From: Xiphydria camelus
Lineage: Eukaryota; Arthropoda; Insecta; Hymenoptera; Xiphydriidae
Length of the DNA: 64,000 nucleotides
Assembly: GCA_963678675.1 (NCBI GenBank)
Contig: OY783196.1
Coordinates: 29,986,827-30,050,826, forward strand
Direction: 5' to 3'
The notes under the pieces: generated by a model
Database searches by the model: none
What the model was told of the DNA's origin: nothing
The model's input: only the letters and a program-made list of their open reading frames with translations
Shown here: positions 12,672-26,200 of the stretch, in pieces
Numbering within the stretch: position 1 is the stretch's first letter
How the letters are laid out: each line of letters opens with the position of its first letter
Made by a program: the position numbers and the translations under genes

Positions 12672-12906
12672 TCGATATATTTAGCCTAGAGTGAGAGACA
12701 GGGAACGAAAGAAAAAAAAGTGATAAAGGGGCGTCCCCGAGCCGAGGAATCGTGTCGTACGTCGAACGGATTCCTCGTCTCGTCGCCATCGAGCACGTCC
12801 TCGATAGGGTCGGCTTCGGTAAATTTGAGGACCCCTTTCTCGTTCGAGTTTACATACCTCGAGGATCTTCCGAATAGCTCCGAATCACCGCGGGAGGAGC
12901 CAAGCA

Positions 12907-12923
12907 TCTCTCTTTCTCTCTGA

Positions 12924-12955
<32 letters not shown>

Positions 12956-12956
12956 G
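12907..12956. repeat. CT microsatellite, interrupted
   Basis: CT run with short GA and G interruptions, opposite in strand sense to the GA run about 240 bp upstream. In a transcript the two could pair. Confidence 0.85.
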
Positions 12957-13189
12957 GCGTCGCTGTGAATTTCGTCGAAATTCCGAGGGACGAATATACG
13001 TCTGCCGAGAGTCGAGACGAAGGGGGGTGTGGAGGATCGTACGATCGACGATCGAGATAGAATTCGACTCGGGCCCGTGCTCGGGCGCGATATCAGCGGG
13101 GGAAGGCGGTAATTAATAGGGAACCTTCGCGGGAGAACCGTGTGTGATATGTATAGATATATCTGTTCGTATGTCATGAGAACGTTTCG

Positions 13190-13210
13190 AAGAGAGAGAG
13201 AGAGAGAGAA
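13190..13210. repeat. GA microsatellite
   Basis: Short GA run, third purine tract within 600 bp. Confidence 0.85.
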
Positions 13211-15487
13211 ACAATGAGAGATACAGAGGAAGAGGAGGTTGTAAGGAAGAATAGGGGAAGGGTGCGCGAGAGGGTCTAACGGGCCAAATGCAATTACCGC
13301 GCCTCGAGGACCAAATTGACAATGCTCTCCGGGGGACTTTATTGAAATGAAAATATCTCTTGTTATGCGCGCGCGTATACGGAATTGACGCGAAGCGTCA
13401 TTGTCAATTCGAGGACTCGTGTACCCGAGCGCGAGACGCTAACGCGTTTAGCCCTTTAGGGTCGTCGCTCGCTGCGCAGTTGACGATTTAGCGTACGACG
13501 ACGCGTATTTCGACGCGGCCGACGAAAAGGTCACGTAAAGGGCCTCGATTATTTCGTATGAAAGCGTCGTTACGAGCCGTTCTCCCCCGTTGAATTCGGC
13601 TATACTTCGCGTGTAGCGTAAAGAAAGTCGGAAGAGTTACCGCGGGTCAAACTGTAGAAACGCAAAGAGAAATTGTTGCGTCGCGCTTGAATCGATGTAG
13701 ATGCCATGTGTATTTTTTTATTTTCGACGTCTCCAGTCTCCGGTGTACGAGTCTTCTCTCCGCCACCCCTCCCCCGGGTGCAAGCGTCGCTCGAACGTCA
13801 CCCGTGCGCTCCGCCCGTCTCTCTGGCTGACCATACCGGTGCTTTACTCCTAGAGCTCCACGAGCCGACTTCCTCTCGAATCTCACGATCTGTCGCTGCT
13901 TAAAAAGTCTAGGAAAATAAGTGGAAGTCTTAAACTCTTCGTTTTGCGACGATTGTTGTTGTTGTTATTTATTCGGCAAGCTCCTCGATCGAAATATTTA
14001 CTTATTCAACGGGTCGTCTCTCGGCGTTTCGCGAAATTCACTAAAGCTTATCTGTCTACACAATTTCACGCGGCACAGGTACACACGAACATACGTACAC
14101 GCATAAACATTCATCTGAACACAGGAAACACAAGTCACACACAAACGAAACACGTAAATGCCAAATCTATCGCGCATTGGTCGCTAGATCTCAGGACCGA
14201 CGAATCGAGGCAATAGGAACGATAGTTTATGGAGGAAAAATACAAATACAACGCCGGTTTCACCGACGAATTCGTACGAATGAATTTCGCTCGAATTCGA
14301 ATAAGATCCGCCGTTTCGGCGCGAACGGGGCAAATTTAATTTCGAAACTTCCTCGGCGAAACCGCGAACCAAAATAAAGAAACGTAAACCGACACGCACC
14401 TCCGGTGACATCGATTCTCTTTTTCTCTCGGTGAACCCGAACTTATTCATTTCAACTTCGAACGAAAACTTCCTCTCTCTCCGTTCGTTTCCATCCCGGA
14501 TCGTACTCGAGCTCTCGAGCGTTCCCCGATCCGGAGGAGGTCGAGAAGCGAAATTCCAAAAAAATATCTTTCTCGGCTCCGAAAACATCGGGGATCCGAT
14601 TTCACGGGTTTCGCCTTTCCGCTCCTCCTCGTCGTCCTTCTCGCGAAACCTGCTATCGAAATTTTCGAGTACGACCGACTACCGCAAGACACTCGTGATT
14701 CCTGCGATGGGAGAGAGAATGGAAAGCTCCGGAGAGAACGAAAAATAAAGGCGAGAAAGAGGCGTCGGAAGCAACGAGTCTATCGTATCTTCGCGAAGTG
14801 TCGATGCCTGCCATAGTCTCTCGTGTCTCGATGTTTGCATGTTCGTCTATGTGTTTGTCTATTTGTCTGTTCGTCGTTGTTGGCTGATCTTCGTTGCGGC
14901 TGCTCTTGACGCAAGCTTCGGTGGCCCGATCACCGTCGAGGGTTATCCGCGATCGAGAGCGTCTCTTTTTCGGCGCGTTAAATCGTCGCGCGGATGCGAG
15001 GAAAATCGGAGTCGGCGGGAAAAAAAATGTAATAAAATCGTGTTGAAAGAATTCAATTAGTCCGAGTCGACCGATTCTCTTCTTCCGCGGCGAACGAAAG
15101 TCCAGAAAGAGATTCTGACAAAATCGCGGACGACTTTCGAGGAAGTCAAGAATGCCATACGCTCGCGCTCTTTCTCTCTATATGATCAATTTTCTATTAA
15201 GATAAGAAACGTTTAGATGAAGACGCTTTAAAAATTTCCAGGAAAGTCTACGAGACTTGTCCGATCTATTCCCCCCTTTCCCTCGTCAACTCTCCTCTTC
15301 GTCTTCGATCCCCCTCTCTCTACTCGCTATCTCCTCCTTCTTCTCCTCCTCACATCGAACCAAGGAAAAACCACACGTTTGATTATATTGTCCGGAAGCG
15401 ATATATACTCGAAGTCAATTACTTAATTACCCGAGAATGTATATTTAGTTAGACGAAAGAATACATATTCCTTTTCTCGGATATATC

Positions 15488-15493
15488 AATAAA
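15488..15493 (+). terminator. Candidate poly(A) signal in complexin 3' region
   Basis: AATAAA in AT-rich sequence about 5.9 kb after the complexin stop. One of several candidates; no direct evidence of use. Confidence 0.25.
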
Positions 15494-17041
15494 CATGTCA
15501 TATATTATCGTGTACTATATCTATACATATAATATTACAACAGGAAAGATACTTTTGTTTTCGGGTGAGTCGAAGATGTCGCGATTTTATTGCGATGAAA
15601 ATATCCGTAAAGATCTGAAGAGGAAGAAAAAATTCTTACGTCCGAATATATGTATTTTGCGAGAATAAAATTTCGACAGTCTTCGATCACTCGATGGAAC
15701 ACGATGAATTAATTACTTGTACACGTGGATTTTGTAGTTCCTCATGTCAATCACACTCGAAATCGCAGGCGAGAGCAGAGCTCGCAAGAGCGCTCACTTT
15801 AATCACGATTATACCCACGCTCGTGAACTTTAGCTCGAAATCGATAAGGGACTTTTCAAAGATCTCATCTCAGTCTACAAAAAAGTTCATTGTCGATCCC
15901 TTCTAAAGGCTATGGGAAATGAGATAATCGCGGTCTGAGCGAAAGCCCCTTTCCTACGAACACTCCGCGACCCAGCTTGAACTCCCTTACGATTCTCTCG
16001 CGATCCTCGTTCGCCTAACTAACACTACTCTTATCTAATCTACGATACTTATTAAACCTCTACTACTGTACCCTCTCTTACTCTCGCACTTTCGATGTTT
16101 TTACGCGCATGTATACTCTACTCTAGTCTACTACTTGTATCAACGCTACGCGTACGATAAAAATTAGATTAAACGTCGAGTTAAAGTTAATCCTCGGCGC
16201 GAGACTCTATCGAGTCTCTCGATCATCCGACCGAGATGGTTCGAAGAGAGACCCAGACCTTCCGCTACCGAAAACATCTCTATAAATTTCTCCCGAGTAC
16301 CAGCGGCGCCGCGAGAGAAAGCCCTCTCCTCCCCGCGACTCCTCTCTCACTAGCCCCGACATAAATCTAAATCCCCGCATCTCTCCGGCGATCGACTTTC
16401 GGGATAGAGCAGCGCGCGATGCACCATCCGCCGCGGAAGCGTCCGATAGTCATCGCCGGAGATATCGACGTCGTAGCGGGGTATTTCGGAGCGCAGCGGA
16501 AGTCCTCGTAAAACTTTGATCGACCATCGCCGGTCGAATTGAAAGAATAGACATGGAAGGAAAGAAAAGGGAAAAACGCCGTAGCGCCTCGATACGGGAG
16601 CGAGTATACAATTTCCACTGACATTCGAAATTCATCACGCGCGCTGCGGTACGGTGGCGAGACGGATGTACCCGAGTAAATGTATATAAGGGAGTGAAGG
16701 GGTAGAGGGCGTATTCTCTCGAATGGAAGTTCGCTCGTGCTCGCGAACAGGAAGTATAGTACACATGTATGTACCTCACGAATACCCCCGAAACGACCGT
16801 CGAGCCCGACGCGAGCAATCGCCGACACACGATCGCGCGGCCGACGAAGAGAAACGAATTTCACGGACGATCTTCTCGTCGCGGCTCGCGTCGGAGCTAC
16901 GACGGAAGGGAATCGACGGAGGAGGAAGCGCGCCGTACGAGTAAAAACCCTTTCTCTTCTCTTCGGTCCGATCTTGAGTCGAGCGGCGGTTGCCCCTCGC
17001 TGCAGCCCTTTCCGCATTCGCGCGTTTAAATATATACATGC

Positions 17042-17071
17042 GTATATATATATATGCATATATATATATAA
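17042..17071. repeat. TA-rich palindromic microsatellite
   Basis: GTATATATATATATGCATATATATATATA is almost perfectly self-complementary around GCAT/ATGC. Confidence 0.8.
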
Positions 17072-17193
17072 ATCATTGTCGTCTGTACCGTGTACGCGTG
17101 TGGCTCTCATAACTTTAATCGTTTGTTGCGATGGACGGGAGAATAATGCGATGTCGCTACTGCTATACACTGTTACCGCTGGCCAATGTCGTA

Positions 17194-17218
17194 TGTTGTT
17201 GTTGTTGTTGTTGTTGTT
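17194..17218. repeat. TTG trinucleotide repeat
   Basis: About eight GTT/TTG units in non-coding sequence. Confidence 0.85.
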
Positions 17219-20200
17219 TCTCGATATTCAACGTAACCGCGTGCTCGCGCTAGAGATTTGTGCGTCTACATTGTAGCCGAGCGAGCAAAACTTCCGCTGT
17301 GTACACACGTGTGCGCGCGCTGCACATCACCCCCACTCCACACACTGCACGTCGATGCTCAACGCGCGCGCCTGGGTGTCCCTCTCGTCTCTCTTCCCGT
17401 TCGTTTCTCTTTCTTCCACGCCTGCACGCCCCGCTCCCTCCTCACCCCGCGCGTCCTGCTCGAAATCCCCGAAAGACACACCGCGGATCGAGGTAGAAAT
17501 CATGGAATTCGAACGGGCAGTCCCGCCGGAGACGAGGAAACTTTGATCCGTCCTCGGAACCTCCCGAGGGATCTCACGGTGCAATCGTGTCTTTCGCGAT
17601 CTCGTTCGGCGTCGACACGCGCGCCGCGTACGAGTACCGTGTACGCGCGCAACATACCCACACACGCGGAGACATCTGGCACGGATTCTCGCGCGCGCGC
17701 GCGCGCCGATATCGGAGGCGCAAGAATAGCGGCGCGCGTACCTCGCGGGAAAAATACGCAGCCATTCTCGGCAACGATCCTCCGTTTTTCCTACCGGGCA
17801 ATCTCGTTTCTTCCTTTGCTCCTTCGTTTTCTCCCGTACCTCCTCGTCCTCGTTCGTCCCTCCGCTGTTCCTCGAAGGACGGTTACCCGTTGGAACGAAG
17901 TATCGATAAATTCGTACGATCCGGAAAGAAGGTTTTTCGATTTAGATAAACGAATTTCTCGCGCGATCGCTACTTTCGATTCGATCGATCGAGAAACGCG
18001 CTTATTCGAATCCAAGAAATCCGGCTTCGCGCGAAAGTGACACCCCCGTATCTCGCGTCGGTGAGATATTTATAAATATTTCGCGACTTCAGGGTGAATG
18101 ACCGACAGGAAAGCCGGAAAATTCGCACGAGCTTTAAAGGCTCGCAACTCTCCTCGAACTTCCCGCGAGAGCTCCTCGATAATCGCGTCTTTCTCGATCT
18201 CGTTCGGTGTCACACGTACACACTAAACCCTCGACACGCAACCCACACTCGGGCGCAGAGATATACGGCGCGGATTTTCGCACTCGCCAATACTATACCC
18301 ATACGCAAACACACTTCACCGAAGTCTTTTCCCCCGCGGAAAGACGACAGAGGTCGCCGAGCCGTAGTGCCCCCGGCGTTATACAGATAATCGCCTTTGT
18401 ATCCTCTCGACGTCGAACGGTAGCGGCGACACAGACGAAATCAATCGAACGCTGTATAAACAGGGTCTCGAGAGCGTAGTGTCCCACTTACGTCTCTCCT
18501 TTTCATCGCGGGATGGGGGGATGACGTCTTGCGCGCGGTATCCGTCGAGCGGGCCGATACCGCGTTGTTTCTCTCTGATCAACGCCGATTGAACTTCTCG
18601 ACGCGATCTCATCGCGAGAGCTCGACAAACATTCGCCCGAAGCGTTTAGTCGTTCCTCGCGGAACTTGAGAACGAATGCGTGGGTGGGGTGGGGACGCGT
18701 GGGCGCGGTGTCGAAAATCGGAGGTGGAATTCGATTCGGAGAAGAAATTTCGCTGATCCGGTAAAAAGCGATCGTATATACGTTAAGCGTGTTTAAAAGG
18801 AAGAAATCGAAATGATTATTTCTCTCTCGCCGAAAGGAAAAGACTGTAATTGTTCAACTTCAAAGGTGATTCGACTTCTTTGACGAAAACTTTCTTCCCG
18901 AAAGAGAGAGGGGGTGGAATCGTTGGAAAAGAAAAATAACGAACGTCGTCGAGAACTCGCCGCTCGGGTCGACTCGAGAAAAATGACCGAACGCGCGCCA
19001 GTAGTTACGCCCCCGCTGCAACGCGACGTGATATTGCACATCGCGCGAAGCCTCGATTCCCGCGCGGTCCGCGCCACCCCGCCGCGTCCCCTCGCGTCCC
19101 ACCGCCACGTCCAAAAGCGCACCGCGCATATCTGGCAGTCTCACCCGTTATTAAGTCGTTGCTCCTATCGCGGCGATCCCTCGTAATCCCTCCCGCCCAT
19201 CCCAACCCCTTTTACTTAAGCCACCCTAAGCCGACGCCCGGCAACGTGGCACGTGATATCGAAAAAAAAAAACCTTACACGCGTACTTAATGTGTTTCGT
19301 ATAGATTTCAATTTAAAGTGAAGAAGAAGAAAAAAAAGTAGGGATACCACATCGCGCGAACGCCTTGCTCCGAAAACTCGGCCCGCGCGTCCGAGACGCT
19401 CGACTTTCCACTCTCTCCGCCTGGGATATTCACTCTTCTCCCCCTTTCCACCGCGCGCCGAATCCGCAATCATGGAGATTCCCGCGGAGGTATGTGCTCT
19501 TCAACGAGCCCCTTCCGCTCTGATGCGAACGAATTGACGGATCGTGCCACCCCGGCGCGCTTTCACGATTTCCTGTATAGAATCGAGCGTCCCTCGGTGC
19601 CTCTTTGATCCATCGCGAATGGACGGGCTTCACCGTCGACGCGATCTTTTCGAAGCCGGGACAAGAATTTCGACTCTCTCTGTCGCGTGTATTCTCACGG
19701 AATTAACCCCGCGATCCGCGTTGGAACTTCGACGGGGCCGTGACTTCATTTCTTATATCGTACAAATACTGTACTGTGCGAAACGGCGACTTCTTCGGCG
19801 CCGTCGACCATCTAGAGGTCCTGTTCGTCGGGCGGTCGACGTCACCTCGGAGCAAGGCGCGGCGAGAGACGGTATGAAAAACGGTAAAGATAATTTTTAA
19901 TACTAACCGACCTTACGAACCTAGTTAACTAATTAACGAATCGATTAAAGAGGAAATGGGAAGAAAGGTAGCTAGCTGCGTTACGCGTTGCGAATGCGCC
20001 GAAATTATGAACGAAAAGAAAAAAAGAAAAAAAAGAGTAAGAGAGAAGAGTGAACCACGCGTTTTTCTATGTGTACATATATATAGCCCTTATACGTGAA
20101 CTCATCCTTGAAAAGCGAATTGCGTACGTGCGTCGCGTAGAACGTTATCATTTGATCGTGCGTTTATTGGGAGAGGAGAGAAACTTCGGCCAACCGGTCA

Positions 20201-20465
20201 GCTCTCTCCGCTCGCGGGGATATCCCCGGTCTCTCCCCCCGCGCCATCCCTCAAAAACGCGGTGGCGCGCTCGGAGCAACGTGCGAAAGATTCGCGGCAG
20301 CGGACGGAAGATCCGTCGTGCCGAGAGAAATTCCGGGCGCCGGGCTCGTAACCAAAAAAAAAAGGGAGAAGAAGAAGAGGAAGAAGAAAAAAAGAAACTG
20401 ACTATTCAGAGACAACGACACAACGCATTATAATGAAGTAATAATAATACTTAAATTTATCGACA

Positions 20466-20466
<1 letters not shown>

Positions 20467-20497
<31 letters not shown>

Positions 20498-20498
20498 G
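20467..20498. repeat. ATT trinucleotide repeat
   Basis: About ten ATT units followed by further TTATTA- and TATATA-rich DNA up to about 20590. Confidence 0.85.
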
Positions 20499-22208
20499 CG
20501 ACGATTATGATTACTATATTATTACGGTGATTATTATTATACATATATAAATATATATATACATACATACATATATATACACAATATACAGTAGCGAGGT
20601 ACGAAGGAGTTAGTGGTTAAGCGAGAAACGAACAAAAAAAAAATGTCGAAACCGCGGGGGAATAAATTAACATAGCGGCAAATATTATGAAAAAAAAAAA
20701 AAGAATTCAGGCTTTAGCTTTGTACGTAACACTTCCGAACCGTGGAGCGTTGCCTAACGGTGAAATAAGTAAAAAGAGAAGAGAAGCGACTTAAGAGAAA
20801 TCGGAGACGATCGGCGCAAGAGAGATGGAGAAAGAGAGTTAACGAACAAAAAATCTGTTTTTCGACTGCCATTTGGTATCAAATTCGAGCGTTTTTTCAC
20901 CATCTTCGAGCGGACTTGTGCGATTTTTAGGATCTCGATCTCGAACCAGAGAAGCCCGCCCGCCCCGCTCGATAGCCAATGATCGCGAGCGTCGCCTGGA
21001 TCGGTGAGTGCAGCGTCGTACCTTTTCAATGCATCGACAACGGATATGAGGAACGCGAAAAAACAACGTATCGGCGAGACGCTTCGACGCTATCAACCCT
21101 TCGCGGCGTCCCGTGCCCGGCGATAGCCGCCGCGGGCGACTCGTCCGTCGCGAGCAGTGCGTTGCGACCGCAAAGGAGTAATAGTACGCGCTGATCGGTC
21201 CATTCGAACACGCGTCAATCGCAGCGACGCCGTGGGCGGTCGGGCGTTTCTCCGGGTAAATCAGTCTGCCGAACAAATCGGAAGATTCGATAACCAAGAA
21301 GCAATACTGTCGATGCCTATTATAATTGTACTGTTATGACTACGCACGAGCCTTTTTACCGACAACCAGTATACATTAAAGAACCTTAAGCTTAAGGTCG
21401 GACGCTGGCGGCCGAAACAGTAAGCGGGCGACCGCGAGCGCCGAGGGGAATTTCGAAAACCGACCCCCTCGCAACGAGGCTCTCGCACAACTCGGCGCTA
21501 AGGGCGGGACGTGGCGGGGGTGGCGCGGAGGCGACGGAAACTTTGGACATTTTTGGGAAGCTCCCGCTCCGCGTAACGGCGAAAGTTCTCGCGATGTTTC
21601 AGCCGCGTTTTCGCGGTCCCGTTTGCCCCCCGCGACCCCCGCCCTCTCGCATTCGGCTCGCGCGAGGCCTCGACGCAGCCGGCTCAGCCGCGTAGAATCC
21701 GCAATTTTCCACCTCGATCCGCTCCATCGGCGCGCGTCCCGTTGTTCAAGCTCTTCCTCGAGAAAAGGTGTACTTACACCCGTACGCGGAGGAAAGGACG
21801 CGTGAAAGAGCAGCTCTCGCATTCCGGAGTGGACGAAAGGTACATACATGGTGGGGGACGTGTTACACGAATAGATCGCGGTCACTCGCGTGCCCAAAAA
21901 TCGCACGAAACTTGCTCAGGCGTTATTAGTGAAGAGATTTGACAATTGATATAAAGGCGAGAAAATGGTTGACAAAAAAAAAGATGAAGTGTACGAGACG
22001 TATATAGGGAGTATATTTAAACAAAAAAAAAACAAAAAAACGTTGAGTAAACGAGAATACAAAGAAACTTTGTATAAAGTAGCGTGCGTAGTGGCTAAGC
22101 ATTGGTACAGGAATACGAGCGAGTTTGTTGTTGAACATAATATTATGTAACATTAAAGAAAACAAAATTGAGGACGATGATGACGATGATGATAATATTA
22201 TATTGTTG

Positions 22209-22236
22209 TTAGATATATATATATATTATATATATT
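22209..22236. repeat. TA microsatellite
   Basis: TA run just after a GATGAT-type trinucleotide stretch. Confidence 0.8.
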
Positions 22237-22726
22237 GGTATAAAAATGAGTACCCTCTCTAGCTCGTAAGCGGTTCTGTTACGGACGCGCGCGGGCGCGC
22301 GGGCGTCAAACGCGCGCGTCCGCGGCGGCGGTACACCACCCCCGTCACTCGTTTACACGGACGTACATGTATGCACACGTACACACACACACGTGCGCGA
22401 TTGGGTAGCATATAACGTATCGCAACCTAGCCGACACACGAACGCGCCCCGGATCGTGGTTCTCGCGTCTCTTGACCCTCCCCCGGAAAGGGGTAGGAAC
22501 GGCCGACGAAGGAAATGGACGGGCAGAGACGAATTTCGTTCGCACAGATCGACGACCCGATCAGCTCGACTGCAATCTCGATCGGGATGACGCGCACAGT
22601 CTCGCCGCGCGTCCTTCCTTTCGGTCAGTTCGCGGCGGAGGGCAGAAGGGGGCGGATAGAGAAGCACGACGCGGGGGCACGCCACACCGTTATAGCTCTT
22701 ATTACTATAGTAATATTACGAGTAAT

Positions 22727-22732
22727 AATAAA
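22727..22732 (+). terminator. Candidate distal poly(A) signal
   Basis: AATAAA followed at once by an A-rich run, 560 bp before the heparanase-like start codon. It could end the longest complexin 3' UTR. This is a guess from position. Confidence 0.25.
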
Positions 22733-23288
22733 CAAAAAAAAATGGTGAAATAACAAAAATACGCATTTATGTTATTTAGTTCTAACCACTGAAAAAATAA
22801 TAAAAATCAATCATGTTACCAAACCCGTCTGACGATTCTTGCACCCCGTGCCTTTCAGATTCCAAGAATCACGCTCCTCGTTTTCTCGCGAGCGCGGGCC
22901 TGCGATACGCCTCCACTCGGAATTCCCGCCGCACGCAACGCGGCGGGACGCACACTCGCACGCGGGTAAATCGCTGCGCGTGCAAATCGCGCGCGCGCCA
23001 ACCCAGATACCGCGCGAGACTTTACGCAACGCACGAAAAGGTGCCGATCTTCGAAATCGCTCGCTATTGAAACGACGGGCATTCCTCGGCGCGCGTCACG
23101 GAAACGACTCGTGGCGATATCAGTGCTCGAACGAGCTTCGATCGCATCGGTTTCGCGAGTCGATCGAGAAAAAAAAATCCAGCGCGCGTTTGTCCCCCTT
23201 TCGCGCGCGAAAATTCAGAATTCTATCGCGCGGTGATATGCGGAGCACCGATTAGAGGCCGCGCGTGAAAGAGACGTCTTGGCAAAGA

Positions 23289-26200
23289 ATGTCCCGAACG
23301 GGAATTTACCGCGGGCGAAAGCCGCGCTTTCTGTGGTCGGTGATCGGGGTTCTCCTCCTGGCGAGGACTCTATCGGCGGAGGACGTGATCCTCACGATGA
23401 ACGTGAAGAAACCCGTGGCCGTGACCAGCGACAAATTTCTCAGCATCACCCTCGATCCGGCTGTTTTACTCAGCGGCGATGTTCTCGCGTGAGTACTTTG
23501 TTAACCCTTGGATGCGTGAGTGAATAATTGCACTCCTCTGCATAAATCGGGTCTCCCTGACCCGGATAGATATTATAATATAAATTTTACATTTTGTGAG
23601 TAAAATGTAATGTTTTTTAGCAAAGAAAATAATGTTAGATATTATAGATGCTTTTTCATGTGGCACTAAATATACTTATCATCGGAAAATTAAAATAAAC
23701 GTAAATCAATTGACTATCAATTACGCGTTATAGTATTTTTTTTTACTGCTGTGTCCAGCAGACCCGACCTATACGTCTAAGGGTTAATCGGATGAATCGA
23801 CGTTACTTGTGATTAGACTAATTCCTCTTTTTATACAAATTCATTCCGTCGTCTATACGAAGAAATCGAATCGTATATATATTTTTGCAATCGCTCCTAC
23901 TCCTTGCACATCGAATGCACAAGTGCATCGTTGCACGTCGCGCGGTACAGGCCAATAATGTCGGCGAAAGAAAACGTGCAATCGAATTTCTCATACACGC
24001 AAGGCCCCGCGCCAGTGAACTCGTAACAAATTCAATAAGAGAAATTCATCGAGTATAGATTGGACCGCCCGGCGTAAAGTTCAATGCGGCCGAGCCAGTC
24101 CAACTACTCGATTCCTATTGAAATCGAATCGACGCGATTTAAATTAAACTTCAATTTCCTGCACGCGGCGCGCGGCGTTCGGAACTCGCGAAATAAAATC
24201 GGGACAGCGGTATAGAATGAAATAAAAATGTATATGCGGTTCGGAGTAGATTCTGCTTTGCGCGGCACACGCTTCACCGGGAAGCATGATGTGCGGCTAA
24301 ATAAACTTCATTTTTATGTAGGAACAAAGTGTTTGTGTAGTATAATTAGCGATATGTTATGAATGCAGAAAAATTCATGCATATAGAAATGTATATTTTC
24401 CTCGCATTCACATATTCCTGGATTAGAATATCGCAAAAAAATGATTGGATACAAATGAAGAAGCACTTGAATTCAGGAAATGTGGAAAATTGCGGTGTTT
24501 TATATGAAAATGAATTAACTTTTCTTCGTCCTGAGTACACGGCAGAAATTCGCCGCTCTTTCCTTCGCAAATGCGTTTAGAAAATGTACCCTCGTTTGTA
24601 CCCCCGGCTTTTCGTTTCCCTTCTGCTCACCCAACGGAAAAGTCTAAAAGCCGCGTGATTCGATAAACTTGAACCCGATAGTAAGCACGTGCGGAATGAA
24701 ACCCGAGAGACGGCGAAGGAGGTAAGAGACGGAGAATTCGATAAGAGCAATTATTTCAGTTCGAGCACAGAAAAGAGTACGAACATGGCCAGGGCATTGG
24801 CACCCGCTTACGTGCGCCTCGGAGGACCCCGCAGTAACTCTTACACCTTCGAGCGAGCCCTTTTCCCTCAGGACGAGCGGAGCGACCCGGACTTCACGTT
24901 TTCCGGTAAGAATGAGAAATCGACTACGGGAGCACTCAATCTTTTCCGTGCGGGGCTTGCCTCTCGCTTTTTTTTTTCATTTCACGAACGAGTACCGCCG
25001 TAGTACATAGGTATACACATAATATATGTACCGCTATCGCGCTTCGCCGTTCATATAAACTGAGTATGGAAAAATTTTGGAAACAAACTGGCAAAAAAAA
25101 TAACTGGCGAAAAAAATCTTCATTCTTGACTTGAGAAAATATTTATTAGAAATAATTCGTCATAGGATTCTGCCGTAATGAATATTCTTTTACTTAAAAA
25201 TCCGACATTCAATGGTAAGCATTAACAGCTCCGAGGAGGAAGCTTACGTCGTTCTATGGAGCCCCGTGAGTGATTAATTCAAACAAGTATTCTTTCGTCA
25301 TGGAGAGGGCGGTATTTTAGCAAAATATAGCACCGACGAGACCCTCGCTCTGCAGTGCGAAACGACGCGTGTCGAAAAAGCGAATTGCAGCGACAGTCCC
25401 GAAATGGCAAAACTTTTCTCGTCGAGCGAATTGTATGCAGTTTTTCAGTCGATATAATTTTATGCATTATTTTCATTTTGAACAAGAGACGGCGCAATGC
25501 GTATTTCCAATATAACTTTTCTTTTCGCGCACGTGCGTCTTTTTTCTCACGTGTGGAGCGAGAATTTCCTTCCCTCGGGATCAAAAGTACGAGACGGCGG
25601 GAACGGTCGACCGTGAATCGGTCCGGTGTCCAATTCTGTCTCGCTTCAGTTTGCCTCGGGCGATCGTTTCGCCCCGGCGTCTTTTTATCTATTTGAAACC
25701 CTTATTCCTTCCACGCGAATAAACTTATACAGCGTTTTGAAACTATCGCGTAAAAATGGATAGGAAAAGTCGTCTAGATATTCGACCAACTTCGAAAATT
25801 GCACCAATTCTTTCCAAACCCTCATTTTCGCGTGGCAATTAAATCATTCGTTATTAATTTTCGAAGCTGCTCGAATTTTCGCAATTCTCTCCAATTTTCT
25901 CAAAGAATAGACATCAAAAAATAATTTCAAAAAATAATAGAATTACGCGGACACTCATACATCCAGTACACGATGATGTACCCATCATTCCTCGTTGCCC
26001 AGAGACGCCACGTATCGCATGCAGTCCACGTAGGTACGTCCGACACTTAAAGCGGTTATCTCCTTCCTAAACGACTCGTAACTCGGAATCGTAACTCCGG
26101 AAGCGAGTACACAGTTCTCGTACACACGACGCACTTCCCGCTCCGTCAAAGTATAGCAGAGCACTCGGCGACGCGAGGGCGTAGGTGCGAAAGAATAGAG

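Larger units (their letters stand above)
9564..23288. other. Non-coding: probable long complexin 3' UTR and intergenic DNA
   Basis: No open frame here looks like a protein. The longest ones are Arg-, Ser- or Pro-rich shadows of CpG-rich or GA/CT-repeat DNA. The stretch follows the complexin stop directly and is crowded with GA, CT, TA, TTG and ATT microsatellites, as is common in long neuronal 3' UTRs. Candidate AATAAA signals are at 12506-12511, 14373-14378, 14744-14749, 15488-15493 and 22727-22732. I cannot tell which is used. The right end should include the promoter and 5' UTR of the heparanase-like gene; I found no clear TATA box for it. Confidence 0.45.
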
